Below the pieces are notes generated by a model. That model made no database searches, was not told the origin of the DNA, and saw only the letters and a program-made list of their open reading frames with translations. From Acinetobacter sp. ANC 4805 (GTDB taxonomy: Bacteria; Pseudomonadota; Gammaproteobacteria; Pseudomonadales; Moraxellaceae): a stretch of 64,000 nucleotides of DNA. Positions 1 through 11,282 of this stretch are shown in pieces; the first letter of the stretch is position 1; each line of letters begins with the position of its first letter. The position numbers were made by a program, and so were the translations under genes. The DNA is taken from assembly GCF_022549495.1 (NCBI RefSeq), contig NZ_JAKZGD010000011.1:1-64000 (forward strand), written 5' to 3'.

Positions 1-50
1 GCTGATGGTAGTGTGGCGTTTGCCATGTGAGAGTAAGTCATCGCCAGCTT
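1..50 (+). rRNA. rrf: 5S ribosomal RNA, 3' end (partial)
   Basis: The first 50 bases carry the typical 3' part of a gammaproteobacterial 5S rRNA: a GATGGTAGTGTGG segment, then CATGTGAGAGTAAGTCATCG, ending in CCAGCTTTT. The 5' part lies left of the window. A strong terminator follows, which fits the end of a ribosomal RNA operon transcribed rightward. Confidence 0.85.
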
Positions 51-60
51 TTAAATTAAA

Positions 61-97
61 TCACCCCCTCCGCTAATGCTGAGGGGGTGTTTTTTTA
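61..97 (+). terminator. rho-independent terminator of the rRNA operon
   Basis: A 9-bp perfect stem CACCCCCTC / GAGGGGGTG (62-70 with 81-89) is followed by a run of seven T. It sits directly after the 5S rRNA 3' end, so it most likely ends the rRNA operon. Confidence 0.9.
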
Positions 98-144
98 CGT
101 GAAGATTTTTATATAATCTTTGTTTATGCAAAGAGATTAAGATA

Positions 145-783
145 TTGAGAACAAAATCAGAACAACTATTTGAAGAAATCTTAGAGAGAAAAAAGATAAG
201 TTTTATTCGAATAGAAGAAAAAATAAATAAGACGCCTGATTATAAGATTGTGTTAGATAACATGGATACATATTGGGAAATTAAAGAGCTCAATAATACT
301 GATTTTCAAAGAGAAACAATCAAAAAAATTGAGGCTAATGAAGTGCTTTCAATAGATATAAATTCGAATGGTTTGGAAAATCAGATAAGGAAAGCTAAGC
401 GGCAATTTAAAGGCTATGAAGTTGATACTCATTCTTGTGTTATTGTAATAGCCGATTATAGAAACTTCTTTTTTAAAGATTTTAGTATTATTTCTACATT
501 AAAAAGTTTAATGATCGGAAGAGCTCACTATGCGATAAGTTCAAACGATTCACTTGTTCAGATCTCTAGAGATTTGGGATTATTTACTTATCGAGGTGAG
601 TATATTAGTGCGGTGGCATTTATCCTTCAAGAGCAAAAGGAGTTGATGTTTTTGCATAACCCGAATGCAAGAATTTCTCTTCTAAAATCGCCTCTTACCT
701 CCTTATTTAGTAACCATGAATATGTAAATAGAACTGAACAGGGGGATTATTGGTCGAAATTTGAGGTTTCTGATTTGAACTAA
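145..783 (+). CDS. orphan PD-(D/E)XK nuclease-like protein
   Basis: A 212-residue protein that I cannot assign to a named family. The only good start is TTG at 145, eight bases after an AAAGAG ribosome site; the ATG at 126 is followed by a stop four codons later. Near residues 30-48 it has TPDYKIV followed by YWEIKEL, the P-D ... (D/E)-x-K spacing of restriction-endonuclease-like folds. The middle is rich in Lys and Ile; the rest has no recognised domain and no signal peptide. It stands alone between the rRNA terminator and rpoN, is clearly AT-rich, and looks like acquired DNA. Nuclease fold is an inference from one motif; the role is unknown. Confidence 0.6.
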   Translation: MRTKSEQLFEEILERKKISFIRIEEKINKTPDYKIVLDNMDTYWEIKELNNTDFQRETIKKIEANEVLSIDINSNGLENQIRKAKRQFKGYEVDTHSCVIVIADYRNFFFKDFSIISTLKSLMIGRAHYAISSNDSLVQISRDLGLFTYRGEYISAVAFILQEQKELMFLHNPNARISLLKSPLTSLFSNHEYVNRTEQGDYWSKFEVSDLN

Positions 784-1269
784 TATATGATTGATTTTAA
801 AGTGTTAATAAATGGAATTCTTTTTATTCTTCTAAAATATTGGGACAGAAGAAGATGTTTTTAAATTACTCAAAGATTAATTTACTACAATGATGTGAGA
901 TATTGGTGCATTTAGATTATTCACAATCTAATTAAAAAACTAAACGTTAAATTATTGGTATTTTATGGTAATTGTTTAATAGTAAAATTACTCTATATTA
1001 TTGATTTAAAAGTACTTTAATTTAGATAAGAGGTATTAAAATTCCCTAAAAAGTCGATTTTAAAGGTCATGGATGTATTCATGTCATTGATATAAAAAAC
1101 TTTATGGGAAAATTCTGACAATTTTGGATTATTTCTATCAAAATTATCAAATCAATTTTTTGAATAGAAAATACAACGAATATTCGTTCTTCTATATGCG
1201 TAAACTTTGCATTATGTTATAAATATATAAGTAGGCATGTTTTTTGCTTGTTCAAAAAGGTATTTTAGT
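784..1269. other. AT-rich intergenic stretch before rpoN
   Basis: About 480 bases without a convincing gene. It is very AT-rich with many short stops in all frames. It must contain the rpoN promoter, but I cannot single out one -35/-10 pair. No tRNA, repeat or terminator was seen. Confidence 0.5.
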
Positions 1270-2718
1270 ATGAAGCTATCTGTTGGGTTGAAAGTTGCGA
1301 ATAGTTTATCGTTAACACCCCAATTACAACAGGCAATTCGTTTATTGCAGCTTTCTAGTTTGGAGTTGGAACAAGAAATACAAATTCAATTAGATAGTAA
1401 TCCTTTACTTGAAAAAATTGAAGAGATAAATACAACTGAAAGTTTATCTTCTTTAGAGCCAAATGAAACGGCAGATTTAACTACTGAACTCAATGCGGAT
1501 CATTTGCCAAATGATTTGCCCGTTGATACGGAGTGGGATGATATTTATACCCACCAATCGACTGCTTTAGCATCACCTGAATATGAAGAAAGAGAAGATA
1601 ATCGTCAAGTTCAATTGAGCCTGAAAGAGCATATTCTAGAGCAGGTGAATTTACTACATTTTTCTATTGTAGATAAATTGATAGCTTATTGTATTGTAGA
1701 TTCCCTAGATGATAAGGGGTTTTTAGATACTGATTTAGATGATGTTTTGTTGGCAGTTACTCGATTATTACAAGAAATGGAGAGTAATGAAGAGGTTGAA
1801 CAAGATGAAATTATTGTTGTTTTAAAGCATATACAACGTTTAGATCCAATTGGTGTTGGTTCTAGAAATTTAGCAGAATGTTTAAAGATTCAATTAGAAA
1901 CAATAGATGCGAAAGTTCAGTATTTGCTCGAAGCGAAGAAACTATTGCAATATTATGAGCTATTAATTTCAAATGATTTAAATAAATTATTGAAACAAAC
2001 GGGGTTATCTAAAGAGCAATTGAAAGGAGCTGTTGATCTATTAAAAACTTTAAAACCATATCCTGGTTTAGAATTTAATCAACAAGAATCTGAATACCAA
2101 GTTCCAGATGTGGTCGTTTCTAAGAAAGATCAGCATTGGCAAGTGCAGCTTAACCCTGATGTTATGCCTAGATTACGTGTTAATTCTTTTTATTCAAATA
2201 TGATTCGTCGTGCTGATCAAAGTGAGGATAACGTATATTTACGAAATCAGATGCTTGAAGCAAAAAACTTTATTAAAAGTATTGATGAGCGTCATAAGAC
2301 TTTATTAAAAGTTGCAACTTGTATTGTTGAACACCAACGAGCCTTCTTGGAGCAAGGAGCAGAAGCAATGAAACCTCTAGTGCTTCGAGATGTTGCTGAA
2401 GAAGTTGAGTTGCACGAATCTACAGTTTCACGTGTGACTACCAATAAGTATATGTTAACTCCGCGTGGTCTATTTGAATTGAAGTACTTCTTTTCCAGCC
2501 ACGTTGGAACGACTACGGGTGGGGAAGCATCTTCTACGGCTATTCGTGCAATGATTAAGAAGTTGGTTTCAAATGAAAATCCACGCAAGCCTTTGTCAGA
2601 TAATGCAATTGCTGAAATGTTGAAAAATGAAGGGATTGAGGTTGCTCGAAGGACTGTTGCAAAATATCGCGAATCGTTACATATTCCATCGTCTTCAGAA
2701 AGAAAAGTCTTGATCTAA
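1270..2718 (+). CDS. rpoN: RNA polymerase sigma-54 factor RpoN
   Basis: Sigma-54 directs RNA polymerase to -24/-12 promoters opened by enhancer-binding ATPases, typically for nitrogen, motility and catabolic genes. The protein begins MKLSVGLKVANSL followed by the Gln/Leu-rich region I (LTPQLQQAIRLLQ). An acidic linker occupies residues about 45-110, then the core-binding region and the DNA-binding domain, ending with the diagnostic RpoN box ARRTVAKYRE about 15 residues before the C terminus. The frame is open from 1237, but the eleven extra residues there do not look like RpoN, so I take ATG 1270; this gives 482 residues, a normal length. hpf follows 166 bases later, the usual rpoN-hpf neighbourhood. 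Confidence 0.96.
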   Translation: MKLSVGLKVANSLSLTPQLQQAIRLLQLSSLELEQEIQIQLDSNPLLEKIEEINTTESLSSLEPNETADLTTELNADHLPNDLPVDTEWDDIYTHQSTALASPEYEEREDNRQVQLSLKEHILEQVNLLHFSIVDKLIAYCIVDSLDDKGFLDTDLDDVLLAVTRLLQEMESNEEVEQDEIIVVLKHIQRLDPIGVGSRNLAECLKIQLETIDAKVQYLLEAKKLLQYYELLISNDLNKLLKQTGLSKEQLKGAVDLLKTLKPYPGLEFNQQESEYQVPDVVVSKKDQHWQVQLNPDVMPRLRVNSFYSNMIRRADQSEDNVYLRNQMLEAKNFIKSIDERHKTLLKVATCIVEHQRAFLEQGAEAMKPLVLRDVAEEVELHESTVSRVTTNKYMLTPRGLFELKYFFSSHVGTTTGGEASSTAIRAMIKKLVSNENPRKPLSDNAIAEMLKNEGIEVARRTVAKYRESLHIPSSSERKVLI

Positions 2719-2884
2719 ATTTCAAGGTGTGACTATTCTAAGCGTTCATTATGACGAAATAATGAATTTTCAATAATCACTAAAGGAATCGTTCGGATGA
2801 TTTAATGGATGTTTAACCACATTGTGAGCATTAATATTGCCTGAGCGATTTTTTGTATCCTTAGAAAAGGTGAGGGATAGAATT

Positions 2885-3226
2885 ATGCAAATAACAATTC
2901 GTGGACACCATTTAACCATTACGCCTGCTATTGAAGAAAATATAAAAACTAAATTTAGTCAAATGACTAAGCATCTAGATCAAGTGAATAGTATGCAAAT
3001 CAAATTGGCTAAAGATCATCAAATTGATAAGCGATCTCACAAAGGTAGTGCAAATCATATTGCTGAAGCGATTATTCGTTTGCCGGGGATTGAGTTGTTT
3101 GCGCAGGCAACGGCTGATGATATGTATACTTCAATTAATAAATTAACAGAAAAATTAAAAAGACAGCTTGCAAAACATAGAAAAATACAGTGTTCTTATC
3201 AGCATGAGCTGGCAATATTGACCTAA
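2885..3226 (+). CDS. hpf: ribosome hibernation promoting factor
   Basis: Short HPF/YfiA-family protein (113 residues from ATG 2885) that binds the 30S subunit in stationary phase and helps form inactive ribosome dimers. The N terminus MQITIRGHHLTITPAIEEN is typical, and the beta-alpha-beta-beta-beta-alpha pattern spans the whole length; there is no long C-terminal dimerisation domain. The frame runs back to a TTG at 2837, but those 16 residues do not match the family. It lies just downstream of rpoN on the same strand, the classic arrangement, and ends at a clear terminator. Confidence 0.92.
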   Translation: MQITIRGHHLTITPAIEENIKTKFSQMTKHLDQVNSMQIKLAKDHQIDKRSHKGSANHIAEAIIRLPGIELFAQATADDMYTSINKLTEKLKRQLAKHRKIQCSYQHELAILT

Positions 3227-3240
3227 GTTTTCTCTTTATC

Positions 3241-3272
3241 AAAAGAGGCTTCTGATATAGCCTCTTTTTTTA
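3241..3272 (+). terminator. terminator after hpf
   Basis: Stem AAAGAGGCT / AGCCTCTTT (3242-3250 with 3259-3267) followed by a T run. It closes the rpoN-hpf transcription unit. Confidence 0.85.
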
Positions 3273-3364
3273 TCGATAAAAAAAGAAACGGCTTACTGAA
3301 TTATGTGAAAAAGTTATAGTAAAATATATCGTTTTACGCCAATGGTTGTATAAGAGGTCTTGTA

Positions 3365-3616
3365 ATGAATAGTGAGCAGCTCACGCAAATTTTAAAAGAA
3401 GCTTTCCCTGAAGCAGAAGTAGCAGTGAGTGGCCAAGCTGGAAAATTCGACCTTCGAATTGTTGATGATCAGTTTGATGGTAAGCGTACGGTTACTCGTC
3501 AACAAGCCGTTTACGCACCGTTAAATTCTTATATTGCGAGTGGTGAAGTTCATGCAGTCACGATTCGTGCAATGACAAAAGACGAATGGCGCAAAGCAAG
3601 CCTTTTCGGAGCTTAA
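3365..3616 (+). CDS. ibaG: BolA-family protein IbaG
   Basis: An 83-residue BolA/IbaG-type protein. The family works with monothiol glutaredoxins in iron-sulfur cluster handling and acid or envelope stress. The sequence has the class II KH-like fold of the family: an N-terminal helix (EQLTQILKEAFPEAEV), a glycine-containing strand, and the C-terminal VHAVTIRAMTKDEW helix. It begins six bases before murA's start region ends and is immediately followed by murA, the conserved ibaG-murA pair of gammaproteobacteria. Confidence 0.88.
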   Translation: MNSEQLTQILKEAFPEAEVAVSGQAGKFDLRIVDDQFDGKRTVTRQQAVYAPLNSYIASGEVHAVTIRAMTKDEWRKASLFGA

Positions 3617-5562
<1,946 letters not shown>

Positions 5563-5668
5563 ACGTGATTTTCCATCATGACTGAACGATAGTTGCAGAG
5601 ATGATGCCCACAAGTCGCCTGAAAAAGAGTAAACTTAGCTTTCTCTTATTCGCCTTGTGGGTAAATTG

Positions 5669-6976
5669 ATGCGACGTTTATCGACTCAGGATCAAAACTT
5701 TAAACAACTATTTGCTGAACTTTTAGCATTTGAAACAGTTAATGATCCTCAATTAATACAAACTGTAGATCAAATTATTGCTGATGTTCGTCAGTATGGT
5801 GACGATCATGTGCTTAAATTAACACAACAGTTTGATCGACATCCTGCGCATCAATTCTCAGACCTAGAACTCACTCAAGAGCAACTCAAAATAGCATTTG
5901 ATGGGTTAAGTACTGAAATTCGTGAAGCCTTGGGGCTTGCTGCAAAACGTATTCGCACTTTCCATCAAGCGCAAAAGCAAGAAGGTTGGACTTATGTCGA
6001 TGAGTTGGGTAATACACTAGGTCAAAAAGTCACGCCACTTGATCGTGTTGGGATTTATGTGCCAGGTGGACTAGCATCTTATCCTTCTTCAGTATTAATG
6101 AATGCTTTGCCTGCTCATGTGGCAGGTGTGCCTGAAATTATCATGGTTGTTCCTGCACCAAATGGTGACTTGAATCCATTGGTACTCGCTGCTGCTTATT
6201 TAGCGGGGGTGAGCCGAGTCTTTACGATCGGTGGTGCGCAAGCAGTTGCTGCATTGGCTTACGGCACACAGACAATTCCTGCGGTAGATAAAATTACAGG
6301 TCCAGGAAACCGTTTCGTTGCTGCTGCAAAACGTGCTGTTTTTGGTCAGGTCGGTATTGATATGATTGCAGGGCCTTCAGAAATTTTGGTTTATGCTGAA
6401 GGTGAAAATAATGCAGAATGGTTAGCCATGGATGTATTGTCTCAAGCAGAGCATGATACTGTTGCTCAGGCCATTTTTATTACTTCGGATGAAGCACTTT
6501 TAAATGCGGTTGATGCTGCGATTGAAAAACATTTAAGTGAACTGCCAAAAGCAGAGATTGCTCGAACTTCAATTCAAAATCGTGGTGCATTGGTTCTCGT
6601 TAAAGATCGTGCAGAAGCGGTTGAACTCATTAATCAGGTTGCTCCAGAGCATTTGGAATTATGTCTCGATGAGGCAGAATTAATGAGCCAAGAGATTCGT
6701 CATGCGGGTGCGATCTTTATGGGGCGCTATACGCCTGAAGCGATTGGTGACTATTGTGCTGGTCCAAACCATGTCTTGCCGACCTCTGGTACAGCACGTT
6801 TTTCTTCACCGCTTGGTGTTTATGATTTCCAGAAACGTTCAAGTCTGATTATGTGCTCAAAAGAAGGGGTTAAAACCTTGGCGAAAACGGCCGATGTCCT
6901 TGCTGTTGAAGAAAATCTTGATGCCCATGCACGCTCAGCACGCTACCGTTATGAATCCCTCCCAACCTCCCTTTAA
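5669..6976 (+). CDS. hisD: histidinol dehydrogenase
   Basis: Zinc enzyme that oxidises L-histidinol to histidine in two NAD-dependent steps. The family features are visible: GPGNRFVAAAKRAVFG, IDMIAGPSEILV, LSQAEHDT and the metal/substrate region PEHLEL, with the late GPNHVLPTSGTAR block. The frame is open from a GTG at 5657, but ATG 5669 (MRRLSTQDQNF) is the better start, giving 435 residues. The last residues (PTSL) are encoded by the CCTCCC-rich repeat that begins at about 6957, so this repeat supplies the stop codon. hisC follows 68 bases on. Confidence 0.95.
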   Translation: MRRLSTQDQNFKQLFAELLAFETVNDPQLIQTVDQIIADVRQYGDDHVLKLTQQFDRHPAHQFSDLELTQEQLKIAFDGLSTEIREALGLAAKRIRTFHQAQKQEGWTYVDELGNTLGQKVTPLDRVGIYVPGGLASYPSSVLMNALPAHVAGVPEIIMVVPAPNGDLNPLVLAAAYLAGVSRVFTIGGAQAVAALAYGTQTIPAVDKITGPGNRFVAAAKRAVFGQVGIDMIAGPSEILVYAEGENNAEWLAMDVLSQAEHDTVAQAIFITSDEALLNAVDAAIEKHLSELPKAEIARTSIQNRGALVLVKDRAEAVELINQVAPEHLELCLDEAELMSQEIRHAGAIFMGRYTPEAIGDYCAGPNHVLPTSGTARFSSPLGVYDFQKRSSLIMCSKEGVKTLAKTADVLAVEENLDAHARSARYRYESLPTSL

Positions 6977-7026
6977 TAAAGGGCTAAGTTCCCCTCTTTA
7001 TGTCAAAGAGGGGTTAGGGGAGATTT
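6957..7026. repeat. CCTCCC/GGGGTTAGGGG palindromic repeat between hisD and hisC
   Basis: A compact element with two palindromes: CCTCCCTTT..AAAGGG around 6967-6983 and CCCCTCTTT / AAAGAGGGG (6991-6999 with 7005-7013), ending GGGTTAGGGGAGATTTT. It resembles the palindrome at 39582-39632 and weakly the stretch at 32170-32226. It overlaps the last codons of hisD. It looks like a short dispersed intergenic repeat of this genome. Confidence 0.6.
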
Positions 7027-7044
7027 TAAAAAAAGAGATTAAGT

Positions 7045-8130
7045 ATGTCTATTACAGCAGAACAAATGCGTTTTTGGAGTCCTGAAGTTCGTGAATTAGA
7101 GCCGTATGTGCCAGGTGAACAGCCAAAAATTCAGAACTTACTCAAACTTAATACCAATGAAAATCCATATCCACCATCACCCAAAGTTGTGGAAGCTGTC
7201 CAATCTGTTTTAATGAATAACGCGGATGCTTTGCGTCTCTATCCAGACCCAGATGCAACAGCTTTAAAGCACGCGATTGCCAAACAGCAGCATGTTGGCA
7301 TTGAACAAGTTTTTGTTGGTAATGGGTCAGATGAAGTCCTAGCACATATTTTTAAAGCTTTTTTTATTCAGAAAGAGCCGATTCTTTATCCTGATATTAC
7401 CTATAGTTTTTATCCTGTTTATAGCCAGTTTTTTGGAACTCAAACCAAGCAGATTCCATTGAATGAAAAATTCGAAATTGATGTGTCGGATTATGAACAG
7501 GAAAATGGCGGTATTATCATTACTAATCCTAATGCACCAACCAGTATTGCATTAGGCTTAGATCAAATTGAACAGGTGTTAAAAGCTAATCCTGATCGAG
7601 TGATTGTGATTGATGAAGCCTATGTGGATTTTGGTGCAGAATCAGCAGTTCAACTTGTCAATCAATATGAAAATCTAGTGGTTTGCCAAACAACATCAAA
7701 ATCACGTTCATTGGCTGGCTTGCGTGTTGGATTTGCGATTGCACAATCTCATTTGATTGCCGCACTTGAAGCTGTAAAAAATAGTTTTAACTCGTATCCA
7801 ATTGATCGTTTTGCGATTGCAGCCGCAGTGGCATCATTCGAAGATCAAAGCTATTTTGAAGCTCAATGTACAAAAGTGATTGAGAGTCGTGAACATTTGG
7901 TCGCTGGTTTAACGGCTTTAGGATTTGATGTTCTACCCTCAAAGGCGAATTTTATTTTTGCAACTCACCCACAACATGATGCTGCACAGCTTGCACAGCA
8001 ACTCCGTGAGCAAGGGATTATTGTTCGTTACTTCAATAAACCACGCATTAATCAATTCTTGCGTATCACGGTTGGTACAGATGAGCAAAATCAACGTCTA
8101 GTGGATACACTTAAAACGAAAATTTTATAA
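7045..8130 (+). CDS. hisC: histidinol-phosphate aminotransferase
   Basis: PLP-dependent class I/II aminotransferase (361 residues) making L-histidinol phosphate from imidazole acetol phosphate. Recognisable features: [14 protein letters not shown] near residue 33, the [11 protein letters not shown] block, the [10 protein letters not shown] asparagine region, [10 protein letters not shown], and [15 protein letters not shown], which holds the PLP-binding lysine. It begins after an AAAGAGATTAAGT ribosome site placed just beyond the repeat. It ends 14 bases from pabB, which runs the other way, with no clear terminator between them. Confidence 0.95.
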   Translation: MSITAEQMRFWSPEVRELEPYVPGEQPKIQNLLKLNTNENPYPPSPKVVEAVQSVLMNNADALRLYPDPDATALKHAIAKQQHVGIEQVFVGNGSDEVLAHIFKAFFIQKEPILYPDITYSFYPVYSQFFGTQTKQIPLNEKFEIDVSDYEQENGGIIITNPNAPTSIALGLDQIEQVLKANPDRVIVIDEAYVDFGAESAVQLVNQYENLVVCQTTSKSRSLAGLRVGFAIAQSHLIAALEAVKNSFNSYPIDRFAIAAAVASFEDQSYFEAQCTKVIESREHLVAGLTALGFDVLPSKANFIFATHPQHDAAQLAQQLREQGIIVRYFNKPRINQFLRITVGTDEQNQRLVDTLKTKIL

Positions 8131-8144
8131 ATCTATATTGAGAT

Positions 8145-9503
8145 TTAGTTTTCAGGCATCTGCCATGTATTGATCAAATCAAGCATGGCAGAAATTTTAT
8201 CGAAGCATTCCTGATATTCGGCTTCTGCATTAGATGCGATGGTAATACCACCGCCAGCCCATAAAGATAGTTGATCTTGATACTTTTGGATGCTACGGAT
8301 CAGAATATTCCAACGACCTGTTCCATCAAAATTAAAATAGCCTAAACTGCCACAATAAGCACCACGTGGAGCACCTTCTAATTCTTCAATAATTTGCATG
8401 GCACGAATTTTCGGTGCACCTGTAATAGAACCACCAGGGAGTGCCGACAATAACATCTCTATTGGATTAACATCTTCTTTTAATATTGCTGTGATTTCAC
8501 TCACCATGTGGTGTACTTGATTGAAGCTTTCAATTTCAAATAATTTTGTTGTCTCAACAGAGCCTATTTCAGCGTACACGCTTAAATCATTGCGGAGTAA
8601 GTCAACAATCATGACATTTTCAGCCTGATCTTTTTCAGATTGACTAAGTTTATTTCTTGATATTTGGTCTTGTTGATTATCCTCAAAACGCGGCATAGTG
8701 CCTTTGATTGGACGTGTTTTAATTTTTCGATTTGCTTGAAACTCAATAAACAGTTCTGGTGAACAGCTGAGCAGCTCAAAATCATCTATTTTCAGATAAC
8801 CTGCATAAGGGGCATGAGTAAGCTCCCATAAGTCTTGTGCTTGATCTAATAATGAACCTTGAGCAGTTGCAATGAACTCTTGAGTTAGATTAATTTGATA
8901 ACAATCACCAGCTTTAATGTATTCCTGAACTTGATCGAATGCTTGTATATATTGTTGTTTTGACCACCGTGGATGGCATTTTTCAAGTAAAAAAAGTGGA
9001 TTTAGCTTCTCGTTCATCGGTTTATTGAGCAATATAGATATTTGCTCGTAAATATATTGATCTTGACTGTCGCTATAAAAATACCATTCATTCTTATGAA
9101 ACTTTAAAAAGCTCGTATATTGACCTAAGAAAAAGTTGGGTTGAGGATGATGCGCGGCATCTACAAACTGATTTGCACTATAGTCATAACTAAAGAAACC
9201 AATATATCCCCCATTGAAGCAGGTATCACTTTGAGGGGCTTGCTTTGAATCAAAGCTTGAAAAATCTATAATTGATGCTGTTTCAGTCTGTATATATTGA
9301 TTAAATTCAGTTTGATGAAATTGCTTCAGCACTGATTGTTGAAATAATAAGAATTTTTGCGGTAAAAAAGCGATAATAGGGTTGTTTTGATCATGTAAAT
9401 AGATGAGACCTGTCATGTCACGAAGTTGTGAAAGTAGATCAAATGCAGAATTGAGTTGCGTGTTAAGCTTTTGCTGAAAATAAGACATAAAACGGAAATA
9501 CAT
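8145..9503 (-). CDS. pabB: aminodeoxychorismate synthase component I
   Basis: Chorismate-binding enzyme (452 residues) that forms 4-amino-4-deoxychorismate for folate synthesis. The C-terminal chorismate-binding domain is complete: GDCYQINLTQ, KTRPIKGTMPR, NVMIVDLLRNDL, PGGSITGAPKIRAMQIIEEL and WAGGGITIASNAEAE. The tryptophan-binding-type N-terminal half is more diverged, as usual for PabB. The start may be the ATG at 9503 or the one at 9488 (MSYFQQKL). No glutamine amidotransferase (pabA) is next to it, common in this genus. The alternative TrpE is less likely given the PIKGTMPR and low N-terminal similarity. Confidence 0.9.
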   Translation of the reverse strand: MYFRFMSYFQQKLNTQLNSAFDLLSQLRDMTGLIYLHDQNNPIIAFLPQKFLLFQQSVLKQFHQTEFNQYIQTETASIIDFSSFDSKQAPQSDTCFNGGYIGFFSYDYSANQFVDAAHHPQPNFFLGQYTSFLKFHKNEWYFYSDSQDQYIYEQISILLNKPMNEKLNPLFLLEKCHPRWSKQQYIQAFDQVQEYIKAGDCYQINLTQEFIATAQGSLLDQAQDLWELTHAPYAGYLKIDDFELLSCSPELFIEFQANRKIKTRPIKGTMPRFEDNQQDQISRNKLSQSEKDQAENVMIVDLLRNDLSVYAEIGSVETTKLFEIESFNQVHHMVSEITAILKEDVNPIEMLLSALPGGSITGAPKIRAMQIIEELEGAPRGAYCGSLGYFNFDGTGRWNILIRSIQKYQDQLSLWAGGGITIASNAEAEYQECFDKISAMLDLINTWQMPEN

Positions 9504-10008
9504 TCATATACATTTAGAAAAATGAATTGTACTACAATCACAAAAACTCTACTGATATTTATCAACTCAAGCTATAGAACGTAAAGCAACTCGGGCCAAG
9601 GCGTAGCTATAGATTGCGTAGTTAAAATAAATAATGGAAGGCTTCAAATTAGACTATGGAAAAGAAATTTTGTTTACATTTTGAAATGTCTTATATGTTT
9701 GATAAGAGAGGAAGATATTTCAAGTTTTTATGTGAAACATCAGATTTGGTAATAAAAAATATGTAGACCTTTCCTTATGTTATGAAATAAATACAAAAAA
9801 TAGAAATATAAAACTTATAGCGCCGTTTGTCGGGTTATTTATAAAAAACGATTAACAGTAGTTGAACATAAAATAACAAACCTGTAATTTAGTACTTGCT
9901 AAACGAACTACTCAAGGATTGGAAGTTCAGGTTGTCATTAAGAAAAAAACGACAGTGAACAGCAGAGTAGTGAAAGTCAAAAAATAAATGCTCTTGGGAG
10001 AGTGCTCA
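9504..10008. other. intergenic region between pabB and the fil cluster
   Basis: About 500 bases between divergent genes. It must carry promoters for both directions. It is AT-rich; I see no RNA gene or terminator, and cannot single out a confident promoter. A GGGAG ribosome site (9996-10000) stands 8 bases before filA. Confidence 0.5.
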
Positions 10009-10998
10009 ATGAAAATGTTTACTAAACTAGCTTTAGTTTCTTCAATGGCGATTAGCGCAAATGCAATGGCTATGCAGTCAATGGATGATGCTGCACTAAG
10101 CGCTGCAACTGGTCAAGACGGTATTAATATCGGTATCGGTATTTCTCGAATTGATATTGAAAAAGTTTTAATTCACGATAACGATGGTTTGGCGACTGCT
10201 GCATTAGGTGGTACTAGTACTGCTGGTGCAATTGTAATTCAAGGAAATGGTACTGGTCTTACAGCTACTAATGGTGTTGTAATTACAGCTCCAATGTTGA
10301 ATGCTACAACTGTTGACAATAGCCGTGCTTTGGCATCTCATAACCTTGCTGATCTTACAATTGATACAGATGCTGGTACTGGTACAAATGGTGCTTTCCT
10401 TAACGTTGCAGCAGCTGTTTCTGGTTTAGATATCTACATCGGTGAAATCGGTGTATCTGCTTCTAATGCTGCGGGTTCTACAGTTCGTCGTGGTAATGAT
10501 GCTACCAACTACAACAAGATTTTATCAGGTTTAACAATTAAAACTGGTGTTATGAATGCTAACATCCAGTTAGGTGCTGCTCCACAAGGTGCAATGGTTG
10601 TATTAAATACAACTATGCAAGGTGGTTTGGAAATCAAAGATCTAGGTATCGTTGATAGCTCTACTAAAACTGGTACAGCTGATGGTACTGCGGGCAACCG
10701 TGCTGCAGGTCAAATCTACCTTGATAGCATCCGAGTTTCTGACGCAAATGCTACAAACTTAACTGTTAATGCTGCTGTAAGCGTAGTTGGTAAAGAAGAT
10801 ACTAACAACGGTTACTTACGTATTATTACTGGTTCTGGTGCAACTACTCCTAAAACTGATATGTACATCAAAGGTGTTCATTTAGGTAGCCAAACTGCTG
10901 GTTCTATCGGTGACGTAGAAGTTCAAGGTATGCAGACTTACTACTTCAATGGTACTACAAACGTTCCTGGTTCTGTGATTACAATTTCTGGTCACTAA
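10009..10998 (+). CDS. filA: FilA-like secreted protein (putative pilus-cluster protein)
   Basis: A 329-residue exported protein. The signal peptide is MKMFTKLALVSSMAISANAMA, then the MDDAALSAATGQDGI motif seen near the N terminus of this Acinetobacter family. The rest is Gly/Thr/Ala/Asn-rich with beta-strand character and no cysteine, consistent with a surface or extracellular beta-rich protein. I start at 10009 because GGGAG lies 8 bases upstream; the frame opens at 9988. Its strong codon bias and own terminator suggest high expression, separate from the genes downstream. Pilus assembly is only an annotation tradition for the fil cluster; the actual function is unknown to me. Confidence 0.65.
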   Translation: MKMFTKLALVSSMAISANAMAMQSMDDAALSAATGQDGINIGIGISRIDIEKVLIHDNDGLATAALGGTSTAGAIVIQGNGTGLTATNGVVITAPMLNATTVDNSRALASHNLADLTIDTDAGTGTNGAFLNVAAAVSGLDIYIGEIGVSASNAAGSTVRRGNDATNYNKILSGLTIKTGVMNANIQLGAAPQGAMVVLNTTMQGGLEIKDLGIVDSSTKTGTADGTAGNRAAGQIYLDSIRVSDANATNLTVNAAVSVVGKEDTNNGYLRIITGSGATTPKTDMYIKGVHLGSQTAGSIGDVEVQGMQTYYFNGTTNVPGSVITISGH

Positions 10999-11011
10999 GC
11001 TAGTTTAAAAA

Positions 11012-11038
11012 AAAGCGCACTAGTTGCGCTTTTTTTTA
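11012..11038 (+). terminator. terminator after filA
   Basis: Stem AAGCGCA / TGCGCTT (11013-11019 with 11025-11031), loop CTAGT, followed by eight T. It separates filA from filB-F, so filA may be made in excess over the rest. Confidence 0.9.
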
Positions 11039-11282
11039 TTTTTATTTAGTGTGGTTTGGTAAAAATTAACAGCTAAAAAGTTATTTAATTATTTAAGAAT
11101 CACAAGAAATTACTCAAATACTACCTAGTTTTATTTTTAAGCTACACTTCGTCAAAAAAAACTAAAAAAAAGCTGTTTTTTTTTATAAAAAAAGGTATCT
11201 TCAACAAGCAGGGATGTAGTGTTTACGAACACTAAAATAAAATGAATAAGGCAAGTTGTGCCACGGTTAGAAAAAGAGACTT

